A program made the translations under genes and the position numbers. Positions 47,171-57,422 of a stretch of 64,000 bases of DNA are shown here, piece after piece. Location of the stretch: the NCBI GenBank assembly GCA_021234155.1, contig JAJEKV010000005.1, positions 18,274,089 through 18,338,088 on the forward strand, read 5' to 3'. This stretch comes from Isoetes taiwanensis. Lineage: Eukaryota > Streptophyta > Lycopodiopsida > Isoetales > Isoetaceae. Position 1 is the stretch's first letter, and the number at the start of each line of letters is the position of its first letter. The notes beneath the pieces were generated by a model, which worked only from the letters and a program-made list of their open reading frames with translations, made no database searches and was not told the origin of the DNA.

Positions 47171-47246
47171 CCAATAATTCACATCAATAATTTTACTTCA
47201 CTATAAAAACAGCTCCATTCGGGCTAGAGGTCATTCATCTCCCATG
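47171..47246 (+). promoter_or_regulatory. TATA-containing promoter-like block, copy 2
   Basis: CTTCACTATAAAAAC (TATA at 47202) precedes an ATG at 47244 in CATCTCCCATGG, with the same 42-43 base spacing as copy 1. The frame (MDYLPSSIHYIEAIKC) is short. Conservation of the block while the downstream sequences differ suggests promoter duplication. Confidence 0.4.
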
Positions 47247-47625
47247 GATTATTTGCCTTCTTCTATTCACTATATCGAGGCGATCAAGTGCTCAATGAGC
47301 CACTGATCTTGTTGGTTGCCTAGACAGCATCTTCTTCTTGATCCCTACCGCTAAGAAAAGCTTTGGGCCGAGATTCATTGCCCTCAGGCCAATTCGTGTT
47401 ATGATCCATCTGATTTGGCTCCTCGGCGCATGAGCTATGAGATATCGTGGATCACTACTACGTATCCCGAAGATGAATGAATCAATTGCTCAACATATAA
47501 GCACTTCTTCGACCATCTTATCTATGAATCATGTATGCATTTATATATTAAAGATGTAAGCAGCTATATATGATCACAAATATAGTAATGTACAAGATCT
47601 TATGTATTAAGATGAAAGATATGTA

Positions 47626-49560
47626 TTACAAGTACAAGATCTCATGTATTAAGATGAACAATGTGCTATGTCTTTCCACATGTCTATAATATATTTCGAA
47701 TTTGACTTTTGCCGCCTCTTGCCATTGGCATCCTGCATAATGAATAGCATCTAAATTTTCATACCTTGAAGGATCGGAAGGATTAGGCCGCCAACGCTTA
47801 GTCAAGCAAGCCTTTGTAGTCCCTCCAAGAGAGGCTTCCACCACGATACAAAAAATATGGCCAAAATATGTAGATTCCGGATCAAGAAAGATTCTCCCCT
47901 CGCATATCCTAACCAAGTGGCAAGTGTTATCATCTCCGTGTCTGACTAGAACAAACATACCCTTTGTCACATGTACGTGAGGATCAAACTCTTCAAGAGG
48001 CAACACCGACGGCCATCCGACGGGCCACAATAAGATGGTAAAGGTCGTGGTGACCAAGGCAGATATCGCCGACCCTCGAACAAATGCCGCTTTTGTTCTA
48101 GAGGAGCTTGTCTTGTTTGTGGCCAAAATGCATCATTTTGAGGACGCTTTGAAGCAACATCCTCCAAAGAGATAAGAAGTCGGCTCCAATACTCAACACT
48201 TGCGGTATTGCCTTGCAAACAAGCTACTTTCTTGATTCTTACATATGTCCTTCCATAGGGAGATGTATTTGTTGATGCTATCCTTCAACCCCGAAGATCT
48301 TTCAATGTTGGTCTAGGAGGAATATTTTGTGGCACACCACTTGGTATCATTGGCTGACCATGTTCATCCTCTTTCCACATTCTAACTCCTCGAGAATCTG
48401 GCTGGAAGCCACTCTTTATGTGTAGGACGATTTTGTATTGCATAACAGGCCAATCTCCCCGCCATCTTAAATTTGAAGAGCAATGGTTCAAGATGCCCAA
48501 CCAGGCGTTGGCCCTTATCGTGGATGAATCCCTTCACAAAATCCTTCCAATTTGGAACTTCATCAATAAAGTATGGAATTGGGGATTTTGCATTGCATTT
48601 GCTAAACAAGTAAAGTAGCTCGTAGTGTCAAAGCATCCCATTTAACTCATCAAGGTTGAAAAATTTCCAAATAAAGCATCAATATCATCATGGGTGTGGC
48701 CGACCATCATAAAGCCCACTTGGATCTCATCAAAGACCTTAAGCCAAGTCAAATAAGATAAGTATGAAAAAGACATACCTATTTTTGTTTTGCCCTCACA
48801 GCATTATCAAGTTGCAAATAGAGATTTCGGGAAGAGGGTTGAACACCTCAGATTCGCTTGTAGTTGAAGTATTTGGCAATACTTCTCCCATGGAAGCAAG
48901 TTTGTTCTTCAAAGGATTGATGTCCTTGATCGCTTGCATCCATTTGCACTGCAGCTTACTTCCACATAAGTCACCTATCTTGTCCTCTTGCACCAATTCC
49001 AAGTTATGCAATATTCTAGAAAGTGAACCAATGTGGAAGTTTGAATCATCTTTCCATAAATCAAGTGAAAAATGACCATAGGCACTCCACCACCATGCCC
49101 ATGAGTCAAAGCTCCTCACAAACCGCTTCTTCAAGCGATCACCTCTCCATACAGATTTTGCTAGATGATGACTTCTAGGCACTAAAGTCTTAACCCGATC
49201 CATCTTATCATGTATTATACATAGATGATTTTCGTGAGACCACTGCGGACAATGCTCTCCAATGCCAATATTGACTTCTCGCAAGAGCGCTGTTTCAGCA
49301 TATGAGCCCGACGCTGAATTGCAAGATTTCGCTCTCTCTTGTATCTTTTGTTTTTCCAGCTTTTGCTTAATTACCACGCAGATGTTGCATTTAGAGAAGG
49401 CTGTATTTTTTGCAATGCTAACATCCGAAATTCCCTTTTCCATATACTATAAAAAGAGTTCAAGGCTACAGCTTGTTCCCCGTAAGCTCTTCAACGATCG
49501 CTCCAACTTCTTTATGTATAAGCTTCTTATTAAGAATGGAAGGAAGCTTATGTGACATTT
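47626..49560 (-). pseudogene. DDE-type transposase of the 11.7-kb element, frameshifted
   Basis: Minus-strand pieces in order: FSKCNICVVIKQKLEK (C-x2-C, near 49380); CIIHDKMDRVKTLVPRSHHL with a candidate first Asp (49201-49230); SFDSWAWWWSAYGHFSLDLW; a QLDNAVRAKQK-type second Asp motif (48801-48830, one frame over); VGHTHDDIDALFG with the third acidic residue (48671-48726); HDKGQRLVGHLEPLLFKFK (near 48500); and a C-terminal domain (FVLVRHGDDNTCHLVRIC... SRYENLDAI, 48000-47730). Asp spacings of about 130 and 40 residues fit an RNase H-fold transposase related to families with IIxDxMDxxK...LDN...GHTHxDID motifs in seed-free plants. It would cut the TIRs and rejoin them. Frameshifts near 48820 and elsewhere inactivate this copy. 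Family placement is from motif memory. Confidence 0.62.
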
Positions 49561-50459
49561 TTCTTACATCATCTCTACCTCTTTTTGTTCTATGGGGAAT
49601 ACTTTCAAAGATTCTCCCGAATGAATCTGCCTAGCACACATTCGTGGCCGCTGTAGTGGATCCGGGCTTCTAGAGCCAGATATTACCATGTTCGCCTACC
49701 TTTGCACCTCGCTTCATATCTCTTTCTCCAATTGTAAAATGTTGATCGACCGATACCTAAAGCCATGCGCCACCCCCCGCATGAATTCCATCCCCTTTGA
49801 GCACTATCCCCGCCCCTCTCCTTTCTCCGTGTAAGTCACACTCAAAGACGCGTCAAAAAATATGTAACCCTTGCATTGTATGGTTGAGATAAAAATTTTT
49901 TCTTAATTCACATACTTGATGCTTGGTAAGTTTCTTGTTGCAAGTATTTTGCAAAGCAGCTTGTCTTCATGAACTTATTGATTGAAGTTGTGGAGCATAG
50001 CCTTTCCTCTTTGCTCTTTCCCTTGGGTTGTCTTGAATCCTATGTGTGTAAGTATACTTCCTTTTTTTCGCTTGAATTGAGCCTGAATGTTGTCCTCAAA
50101 AGATTCTATTTCCATATCCTCATTTTCTTTAGCTTCTCGAGCTTGCAGATGTTGTGAGACAGCCCTTCCATCCCGCAAAGATCACATCGCTATTTTCCCA
50201 TTGTACAAGGTAATTTTTCACTGGCCGGCCTTCAAGACAAGCATGACATTTGAGATCCTCTCAGAATTAGTGCGGTGAAGGATCTTTTCCCACACAGAGC
50301 CCCACCTTTGAGTCTCCTAAAAATTCATCGCCAACAAAGATCCCGGGATCATCAAGACAATTATGGCCTCGTGATATTTACTTTCGGTCACATGCATGAA
50401 GAATGTGGCAATGCTTATCCAAGAGATCAGTTCTTGAGAAACTAGGTGGTGGTTCATCA

Positions 50460-51204
50460 TCATCCGATGCTATCCCGCGAGGAAAACGCGGTACCTAGAT
50501 CCACCGTGAGGATCAATTTCTTCATCTCAGATCCGACATTGCCTCTACTGCATTCTACATTCGAGGTCGCTGATGGAGAAGCTAAATCAATGGCATGATA
50601 TCTTATATCTTGCCGAGGCCATTCGATGAACGCGTGCCACGCCCTCTTCAATGTTGTCACGCCATCACATGGAATCGAAGGATGTGGGTAGGCACCACGT
50701 ACCGGGTAACTTGTAATCGCTACGCTGAGTGCGCCAACATTCTTCCCATGGATGCAAGTTCTATTCACCAAGACACCCTTACCAACCACAGATATTATCG
50801 ACAAGGTTCACCATATTCTCAGGTGGCCGCCATCGCTTGAAGGAGGGAGCAAATACGCATTAATCGAAGTCCGATGATGTTGTGGAGGGACTACTAGGCA
50901 AGTTCGGGTTTCAAGATCGACGCTTCCGATGAGTAAGTTGGGGCTCCTTCACAAGATTTCACTTGATTTCGAGGCCATTCGATAAATGTCCCCACGGGCC
51001 AAAGAATGTTATCCGCCCCTCACACGGAATGGGAAGCACATGGGTGGGCACTATGGCTTCAAAGTGGACCTCCACCACCACATTGCACCATGGAATGTTC
51101 CCCGCCATGCGATGGCCTCTATGCAATTCATGTCCCCCGGCAACTACCACATCCCCATCGACAAGGTTACGCAGGGCCTTTTCCCCGTGAGAATCAATAC
51201 ACAT
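50460..51204 (-). pseudogene. two DUF8039-like segments in tandem
   Basis: The frames 51204-50959 and 50804-50460 are diverged repeats of one another. Each has a Cys/His-Gly start, a hydrophobic V-V-V strand, an IPC(D/E)G turn and an ending like TLKRAWHAFIEWPRQDI. That GxTTL..A...F..WP pattern resembles DUF8039, found in plant transposon proteins. They may be the N-terminal part of the transposase gene or a separate accessory ORF. A minus frame at 49975-50178 between them and the transposase is Lys/Glu-rich and could be a linker. Confidence 0.4.
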
Positions 51205-51263
51205 ATATATATATACTTGTTAGAGACATGCAACCCTATATATATATACATATATTAGTAAAA

Positions 51264-51290
<27 letters not shown>
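51202..51290. repeat. TA dinucleotide tract
   Basis: Interrupted TA runs at 51202-51218 and 51238-51256 and a clean run at 51263-51287. Confidence 0.9.
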
Positions 51291-51295
<5 letters not shown>

Positions 51296-51649
51296 CTTGT
51301 TGAAAGAAATTATACTTAGTAAAAAAATAGCGCTAAAAAATGTGAAATTATACGACATGAGACAAATGGGCACTGCTTCCTCCGCTGCCATTTACCTTTA
51401 AATAAATGAGCCGCCGCCATTTACCCGCGGGGTAAAAGCATGTTAGGGTGTCCTTTAAAAAGTATTATTTAGTGACCCATTTAATTGTGATAATATCTCA
51501 ATAAGGTATGTTTTAGAACCATTTTCCTGAAATAGTATTATCTTTACCTTAACTTTGAATATTACCATGTCCTTGACTTTTTATTTTGAATTTTTGTATT
51601 AGTTTTAATGAAAAGAAAAATGAGAAAGTACCTAGTTCTCAAGCCCTAG

Positions 51650-51830
51650 TGTATGTACTTTCCGTGTTCCAAAATTAAATGTCAATGGGCCATTTTAAAT
51701 GGGAACTTTCCCAATGGAGCAAACTGGCATTTCCCATTTCAAGGAAAATGGCGCAACTGCCCATTTCAAGGAAAATGGCCCATTTCAAGGAAATGGCCCA
51801 TTGATGTAAATGGCATCTTTATTCTAAATG
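51650..51830. repeat. CCCATTT/AAATGGG inverted motif cluster
   Basis: CATTTCAAGGAAAATGGC-type units occur three times and are mixed with inverted AATGGGCCATTTTAAATGGG, giving local self-complementarity. It is related in core (ATTT...AAAT) to the 53.2-kb cluster. Confidence 0.7.
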
Positions 51831-53241
51831 CTATATCTAATAGCTAGAGTTATGGATTCCTATTACTACAAGATTCAAAGAAGACATCAATTGTTGAGAA
51901 CTTATCTACCAACAAGATAGAGAAGATCTACCCTTAAACATATTAAAATATTTAACATCCTACATCCTACATTAAACATACTAAAACATTTTACTAGAAC
52001 CTAATAGCCTCTAACCCGAGGTCATCGACGATTCGATCCGCCATATCGTAGAATGCTACCAAGAATTTGGTCAAGTCAATAATCTTGGATAAAGTCCGAC
52101 AAGCTTGGAGAATCCGGACAAGCTACTGAAAAATGAAGACGAAGCCACTAGAATGAAGCCAAGCTACCAAGAATGAAGCCGAAATTTAAGAACGAAGTCA
52201 TACCAAGAATGAAGACAAGGGCTAAGCGGCCGCAAAAGAAAGACAAGCCGCCAAGCCGGGCAACCGCCGCTATCGACTAAGGAACCAACGCCTAAGACGG
52301 AATAGAATTTTTTTTGAGAAGCTACCGCTTTGTCGCACTCAAGAGATCTCAAGCCGCTTAAATACCTACGGTAATATTGAAACGAGGACGAGGTGCATAA
52401 AATCGCGAAACCGCCGGAGTCGAAAAGTATAGTGCCTTCTAATGACCATGTCCGGCCCCGACAAAGCCAGACAAATAAAAGGCTTCATTATGAAGTGGAC
52501 GGGCTGGCAAATTCAAAGTTCAAAATACCTATGGCAAATTCAAATTTCAAATTTGAGCTGGCGCAAGGACGAGGGACACGGGCGTATAGGGCGGAATGAC
52601 TTAAACTACCTAAGATTTATAATGGCGAATCGGGCGGGAGAAACGGACGGGGGGAAAAATTCAAAAATTTTAAAATTTGTAGAGACGGATCGGCTAAGGG
52701 AAAAATCGAAATTTTCAAAATTTCGAGATCGGACGGGCGCCAAGAAATTTGAAAGAGATCGGGGCGGGTAAAATTGGTTTTTTTTCTTCCCCGACTTTTC
52801 TTTTCTTTTCTTTCGTCCAATTTTCATTTTCAATTTCATTGTTCTTTTTTTCTCCCCGCCTCCGCTTCTTCCGGCTTCCACAAATGTTTAGCGCCTAGCC
52901 TTTGCACATCTCTCTCCTATTCAACCATCTTCTCTCTCTAGCTCGTTGATCCTGAGCTTCGGAAAAAAGTGGAGTAGGATTTATACTACGGCCCCAGACT
53001 TTTATACTTTTATACAATGGCGCTAATCTTCGATCAAAATCCAGAGCCGTGCTCAAAGTTAGTATCCGTTGTTTCTTAGGTAGTGTCTTAGGTAGTCAAG
53101 TGTAGTGTCTTAGGTAACCGAAATGGGCTTGACGCCGCCCATTTCATTAGGAGAGGGTGGGTTTGTAGCAGCCTTTTCCTCCTATAGTTTGTGAAATGGC
53201 GCACCGCTACCATTTCCATAATGTCTGTTAATATTCTTTAG

Positions 53242-53475
53242 AAGCGACCCATAAAGAGCAAATGGCGCCCCATTTGCCATTTAGACTAAATGGCAATTTG
53301 CGCCATTTAGACTAAATGGCACTCGCCATTTGCTCTTTATGGGTCCCTTCGAAAACCAAATGGCGCAAATAAGCCATTTATTTAGACTAAATGGCGACCC
53401 CGCCATTTGCTCTATTATATAAAAGCATTTAGTTTATTTAGCCATTTAGACTAAATGCCATTTAGTCTAAATGCC
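53242..53475. repeat. array of GCCATTTAGACTAAATGGC palindromes
   Basis: GCCATTTAGACTAAATGGC occurs at 53276-53294 and 53302-53320, with variants near 53372-53394 and 53441-53475. The first two lie inside a larger stem formed by GACCCATAAAGAGCAAATGG (53246) and its inverse CCATTTGCTCTTTATGGGTC (53326-53345). The array is just upstream of the ParB-like gene start. Confidence 0.88.
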
Positions 53476-53557
53476 GCTTTGCCTGCTTTTAACTTTCTAG
53501 CACATGCCATTTCTCTCACCATGCTTACTTCTCGCAAATGGCTAGTGCTACCAAGAA

Positions 53558-56500
53558 ATGGAACGTGGTGACTTCGAGGAGCATAGTCCTCGGGCCGGAA
53601 GGTCTTGGTGTATGGAGATCGTTAGAGCCATACCCTTGACCAAGGCAAGGCGCGACCCAACCAAGGGAGACAAGAGGCGCAGAACTTTGCCTCCTTGTCA
53701 AATCGTGTATTGTGTGAAGAAGGAGCTCAACCGCGGCCCGAGATGGGCATCATTGTCAACATGAGAGAAGTCAAGAAACAAGGAAGACTTGACTTTCTTG
53801 GTTGCATGCTGGAAGATCCTACACCGGCAAAGATTGATCTCTATTGCATGGATTGGCAAAGTGCTACGAGCCCGCAATGATGGAGTCCAAAGATGAAGGA
53901 CCGCTAATCGCCGGGCCAAGAAAAAGGTTACCGCCGCCATCTTATGAGTCCGAGAGCAAGCGATATCAAAGGCACCGGTAGAGATCCTCAAAGGATTCAA
54001 GATTCTCATGAAAGGCAATGGACATGTCCAAAAACTCCGCGGTCCTACATTGTAAGAGCTAAGATCTCGTGCAACATGCCGCCAGAAGAATGGATAGCGT
54101 GATGGTCAGCCGGGAGAGATGCAGAGAAAAGGTGTAAAATTAAAAATGCCACCAAAGCCGGCAAAGGAACAAAAACAGTGGAGGTGGTGATGTACAATGG
54201 GAGACGTAACAAGAAGAAGGACGAGAAGTTGAGAAAGGGAGGGGCATAGGGATGAGAAGAGGGATGAGACCGATGCTCACAAACATGATTCTCCGCGGAA
54301 GTCCACCGAGAAGCCCGGCCGATGAGAAGCCTCACGATAGTGACCGCACTATTAGTGACAATAAGGAGGCTACAAAGCACATAAGAAATGTAGCATCCAC
54401 AGCAGATAGCACTCCAGCAAAGAGAAAGCCAGAAACCAAAGCACAGATAAGGGCAAGGAAATTACAAAAGATTGCAGATCTTGAAGTGCCCGAGGAACTA
54501 AAGATGGACCGCGGACGGAAGAAGAAGAAATGGCAAGAGGAAACACTAAAGAAAATACAAAAGCACGGGCCACATGTTCCCCCTTGGAGTCACATACACC
54601 AGAAGAATATCTATCTGGGATCTAGAAGAGGCCCCACCTAATATGACCGCCAGGGTTATTAACCCCGAGCATGTTAGGAGGCTCTGCAAATCATTTGCTG
54701 AGGATCCACACCCCAGATTCACTCCGCCAGATGTAGTGCCCTTTGATCCCGATACAAAGGAGTTGCCGAAATGGGTCACGTGAATCGACTTGATCGAAAA
54801 AAGATTTTATATTATCAATGGTAATCATTCTGGCCGCCGCCACCGTGGTGCGAAGTTGGGGACAGAGGATGCTAGAGCCGAGCTCAAAGAAGATCTATGT
54901 CTATAGAATATGCAGAGTTCTTTCTCGAGAGATCGCTGACTGACCTTCTTCAAAGTGTGGATGTGAATGATATAGTAGCAAAGACCGCCTTCAAGGAACC
55001 ATATGTGGATCAGATCCACCATCTTCGCAAGCAGCACTGTGAATGGAAGACCAGCCCCCGCCGGTAAAGGACAATCAAGAAGTGACGAAAGTACAAGGTA
55101 TGTTTACGCCTCCTTACCCCCATACATTTATCGAAATGGCGCCATTTGAAATGCTTTATTTACATTCAAAATAGCATTTGAATTGCGCCCATTTGATGTA
55201 AAATAGCCATTTGATGTAAATAGCGCTACCGCGCCATTAGATGTAAATAGCAACATTTGAAATTTAAAATCGCCAGCTCTCTTTGCAAAGACTACCTTGA
55301 AATGGCAGACAAGATTCTCGAGGGGCAAAAACACACTAAGGATGTCAATCGGTTTGTCTTCATGCCGATGATGTCTATGCACTCTTCCGCCGATGTGGAA
55401 CAAATGGAGGAAGGGAGAACTTAAGGACAACAGGGGTCAAGCTATAGTAATCAATTTTGCTAAAGACAAAGATTACTTCAAAGTGACAACTACCTTAGAT
55501 GCATGAGGGGCTTGGACTATGATGATTGTAGAAAGGTCCTCAAGAAGCTTTAAGCGGGATATATAATGCCAAAGTCACCTCGACATTACAAAGGCTTATA
55601 ATTTCTTCAAGACGGGGGCAGAACTTAAGAGTACTTGCTTACATGAAGAAGGAGATATCGCGACTTCATTGCAGATCAAATTGGCACTAAGTACAAGAAA
55701 TTCGAGGACCCAAGGAAAGCCACGCACCACTTCTCGATAAAGCACTTCGGGTTTGGGGGTATGCCACCATAAGTGGGTACAGAAGGAATACTCAAAGAGG
55801 GAGTTCATGGTAACATGCCATTCTCCTTGGCCAGGTCCATTCAAAAATCCTTCAAACAAAACGTAAAAGGCCCCGCCAAGATGGTTTGTGGAGCATGTCA
55901 CCGCCGGGGATTCCGAACTAACGCGGTAGCTTCTACCCGCCAAAGATGATATGTTTAGATGCAAGGCAGCTTACTCCCGCTTTGGAAAAGTGAGATCAGA
56001 ATCAAGGTTCTTCGATAATGTCTCACGATGATGACAGACCAAGAGACATACCGATTCTATGTTTCACAGCCGAGCATAACTTACTATTTGCCGCTGTGCT
56101 TTGAAAGACTAGAATCCGTGTCTAGAGTGTTTGTAGGAATCTATGAAGAAGAGACCGGAGCTACTGTGTGGTTCAGAATCAAAGAGCCACAAGCTCTTCT
56201 ATTTGCTACGCAGGATTTCGGCACGCACGGAGAGCCTCGATTAAGACCTGACCTTAGGCTATTTGGCGACCATCCTAGAAAGCTCCCAAGAAATTCCTCC
56301 TATTCCTAAGGAAGCCATCGGAAGTGAGGGCTATGTTATGGCTAAAAAACTCATGCAAGACAGTGTTTAAGTGGAGTTGGTGGTATGGAGGGAGAATATC
56401 CGTGCATAAACAGATTGGTCCCAAGAACTGCGTTCTACCTTGTTGATAAGCTCTCCCTCAAGGTAACATCGCACTAGATTTCTTCTCTCCGTGGAGCCTT

Positions 56501-56820
56501 CTCTAGGCATCCCTTCATGTAGGAAGAATCAGTGTGACATACGAGCATGAGTTAGGAAAGATGAAATGCGTGAGCGGCATTCCGGTAGGGTCGAGAACGC
56601 CATGTACCCTCGGCTTGACCCAAAGGCCATTGACCAACGCCAACGGGAAGTCTTGACTTTGCAAGATGGTGAATCTTTAAGGGGCAACTAAGAAGCTTCT
56701 CATAGAAAGGTGAGACGCCGCCCAAGCCGGAGCAGAAAGGTGATCAAATTGACCGCAAAGAAAATTAACCCGATGATTATGAGAAAGTCTCTCGATGAAC
56801 ACTTCGCCAATGACTATTAA
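53558..56820 (+). pseudogene. ParB-like gene, possibly fused to a methyltransferase domain, frameshifted
   Basis: Plus-strand coding appears in broken frames. There is a basic N-terminal stretch. A Lys/Arg-rich linker follows (54252-54560; KAQIRARKLQKIADL). A ParB/Srx-type segment comes next: MTARVINPEHVRRLCKSFAE, then PPDVVPFDPDTKELPKWV, and after 54786 the KRFYIINGNHS motif (54790-54840), equivalent to the DG-HR catalytic/nucleotide motif of ParB-like domains. A helical segment (VAKTAFKEPYVDQIHHLRKQ) ends at a CAAGGTATGT donor near 55097. Further exons from about 55290 include DYLEMADKILEGQKHTKDVN and KYKKFEDPRKATHHFSIKHF. A late LDFFSPWS...HVGR region (about 56470-56530) could be methyltransferase motif I, but weakly. 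Many single-base frameshifts are present. It is a paralogue in type of the gene at 41536-64000. Confidence 0.5.
55097..55280 (+). other. intron of the ParB-like gene with palindromic repeats
   Basis: Following the donor GTATGTTTACG, this segment carries ATTTGATGTAAATAGC/GCCATTT words in both orientations (GAAATGGCGCCATTT at 55133, GCCATTTGATGTAAATAGC near 55203). It ends near a TTTGCAAAG acceptor-like site. Confidence 0.45.
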
Positions 56821-56914
56821 AAAATTTCGTGGTTTTGAAAAATTGTATCTTATATAATATTTCTATTAATATATATATCTACATGGTCTTCGAAAATATG
56901 TGTTATCTATAGCA

Positions 56915-57310
56915 AAATGGCGGAGAGCACTATTTGCTTCTTCACGCTCACGCAAATAGCGCTACCGCACTATTTGCTCGCTTCTTAAATAGCTACTACC
57001 AAGACTATTTGCTTGCTTTCATCGTTCAAGCAAATAGCGCTACCGCACCATTTGCTTCCTTTTCACGTTAAAGCAAATATCGCGTTTGGCGCTATTTGCT
57101 TTGTGGTTATTTCTAAGCTAAAGGGAGCCGCCGCCATTTTGTTTGCTTGTCGGGCTTTTGGCAATTTAATATTTGCTTTTGTGTTTCTCGGCCGCTTTTC
57201 CTCATACTTTCCAAGTAAATGGCGCCATAGTTCTCTTTTCCCGACAACTAAAACCGCTACTGCTTTTTATATTAAATGTAGCGGTTTTGCATGATAACCG
57301 GTTTCTTTTT
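56915..57310. repeat. GCAAATAGCG/CGCTATTTGC inverted repeat cluster
   Basis: Short inverted motifs (GCAAATAGCGCTACCGCAC, CACTATTTGCTCGC, GGCGCTATTTGC, AAATGGCGCCAT) recur over about 400 bp just inside the right TIR. This is the subterminal counterpart of the arrays at 51.7 and 53.3 kb. Confidence 0.75.
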
Positions 57311-57422
57311 AAGCAAATAGTGCCATATCTAGCCATAAATGTGTGATAAAACAGGGAAGAAACTGATTTCACGAGAAATTGGAATCACGAAATTTCCAAC
57401 TTTAATGAAATTCTGCTTAATG

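Larger units (their letters stand above)
45739..57418. mobile_element. 11,680-bp TIR transposon with DDE transposase and ParB-like cargo
   Basis: Terminal inverted repeats of 25 bp (left AAGCAGAGTTTCATTAAAGT..., right with one mismatch) are flanked by a 4-bp target duplication AATG (45735-45738, 57419-57422). Removing the element restores the array sequence CAATGTCGAC found in intact units. Genes inside: a transposase on the minus strand (47626-49560), two DUF8039-like segments on the minus strand (50460-51204) and a ParB-like gene on the plus strand (53558-56820). Non-coding parts carry element-specific palindromes. The termini and 4-bp duplication do not fit CACTA (3), hAT (8) or Mutator (9). 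Superfamily unassigned. Confidence 0.88.

Noticed and set aside
54370..54573. Minus frame with signal-peptide-like hydrophobic runs
   Set aside because: Antisense to the Lys/Arg-rich linker of the ParB-like gene.
45739..57418. Classifying the nested element as a second CACTA
   Set aside because: Ends are AAGCAGAG, not CACTA-like, and the target duplication is 4 bp rather than 3.
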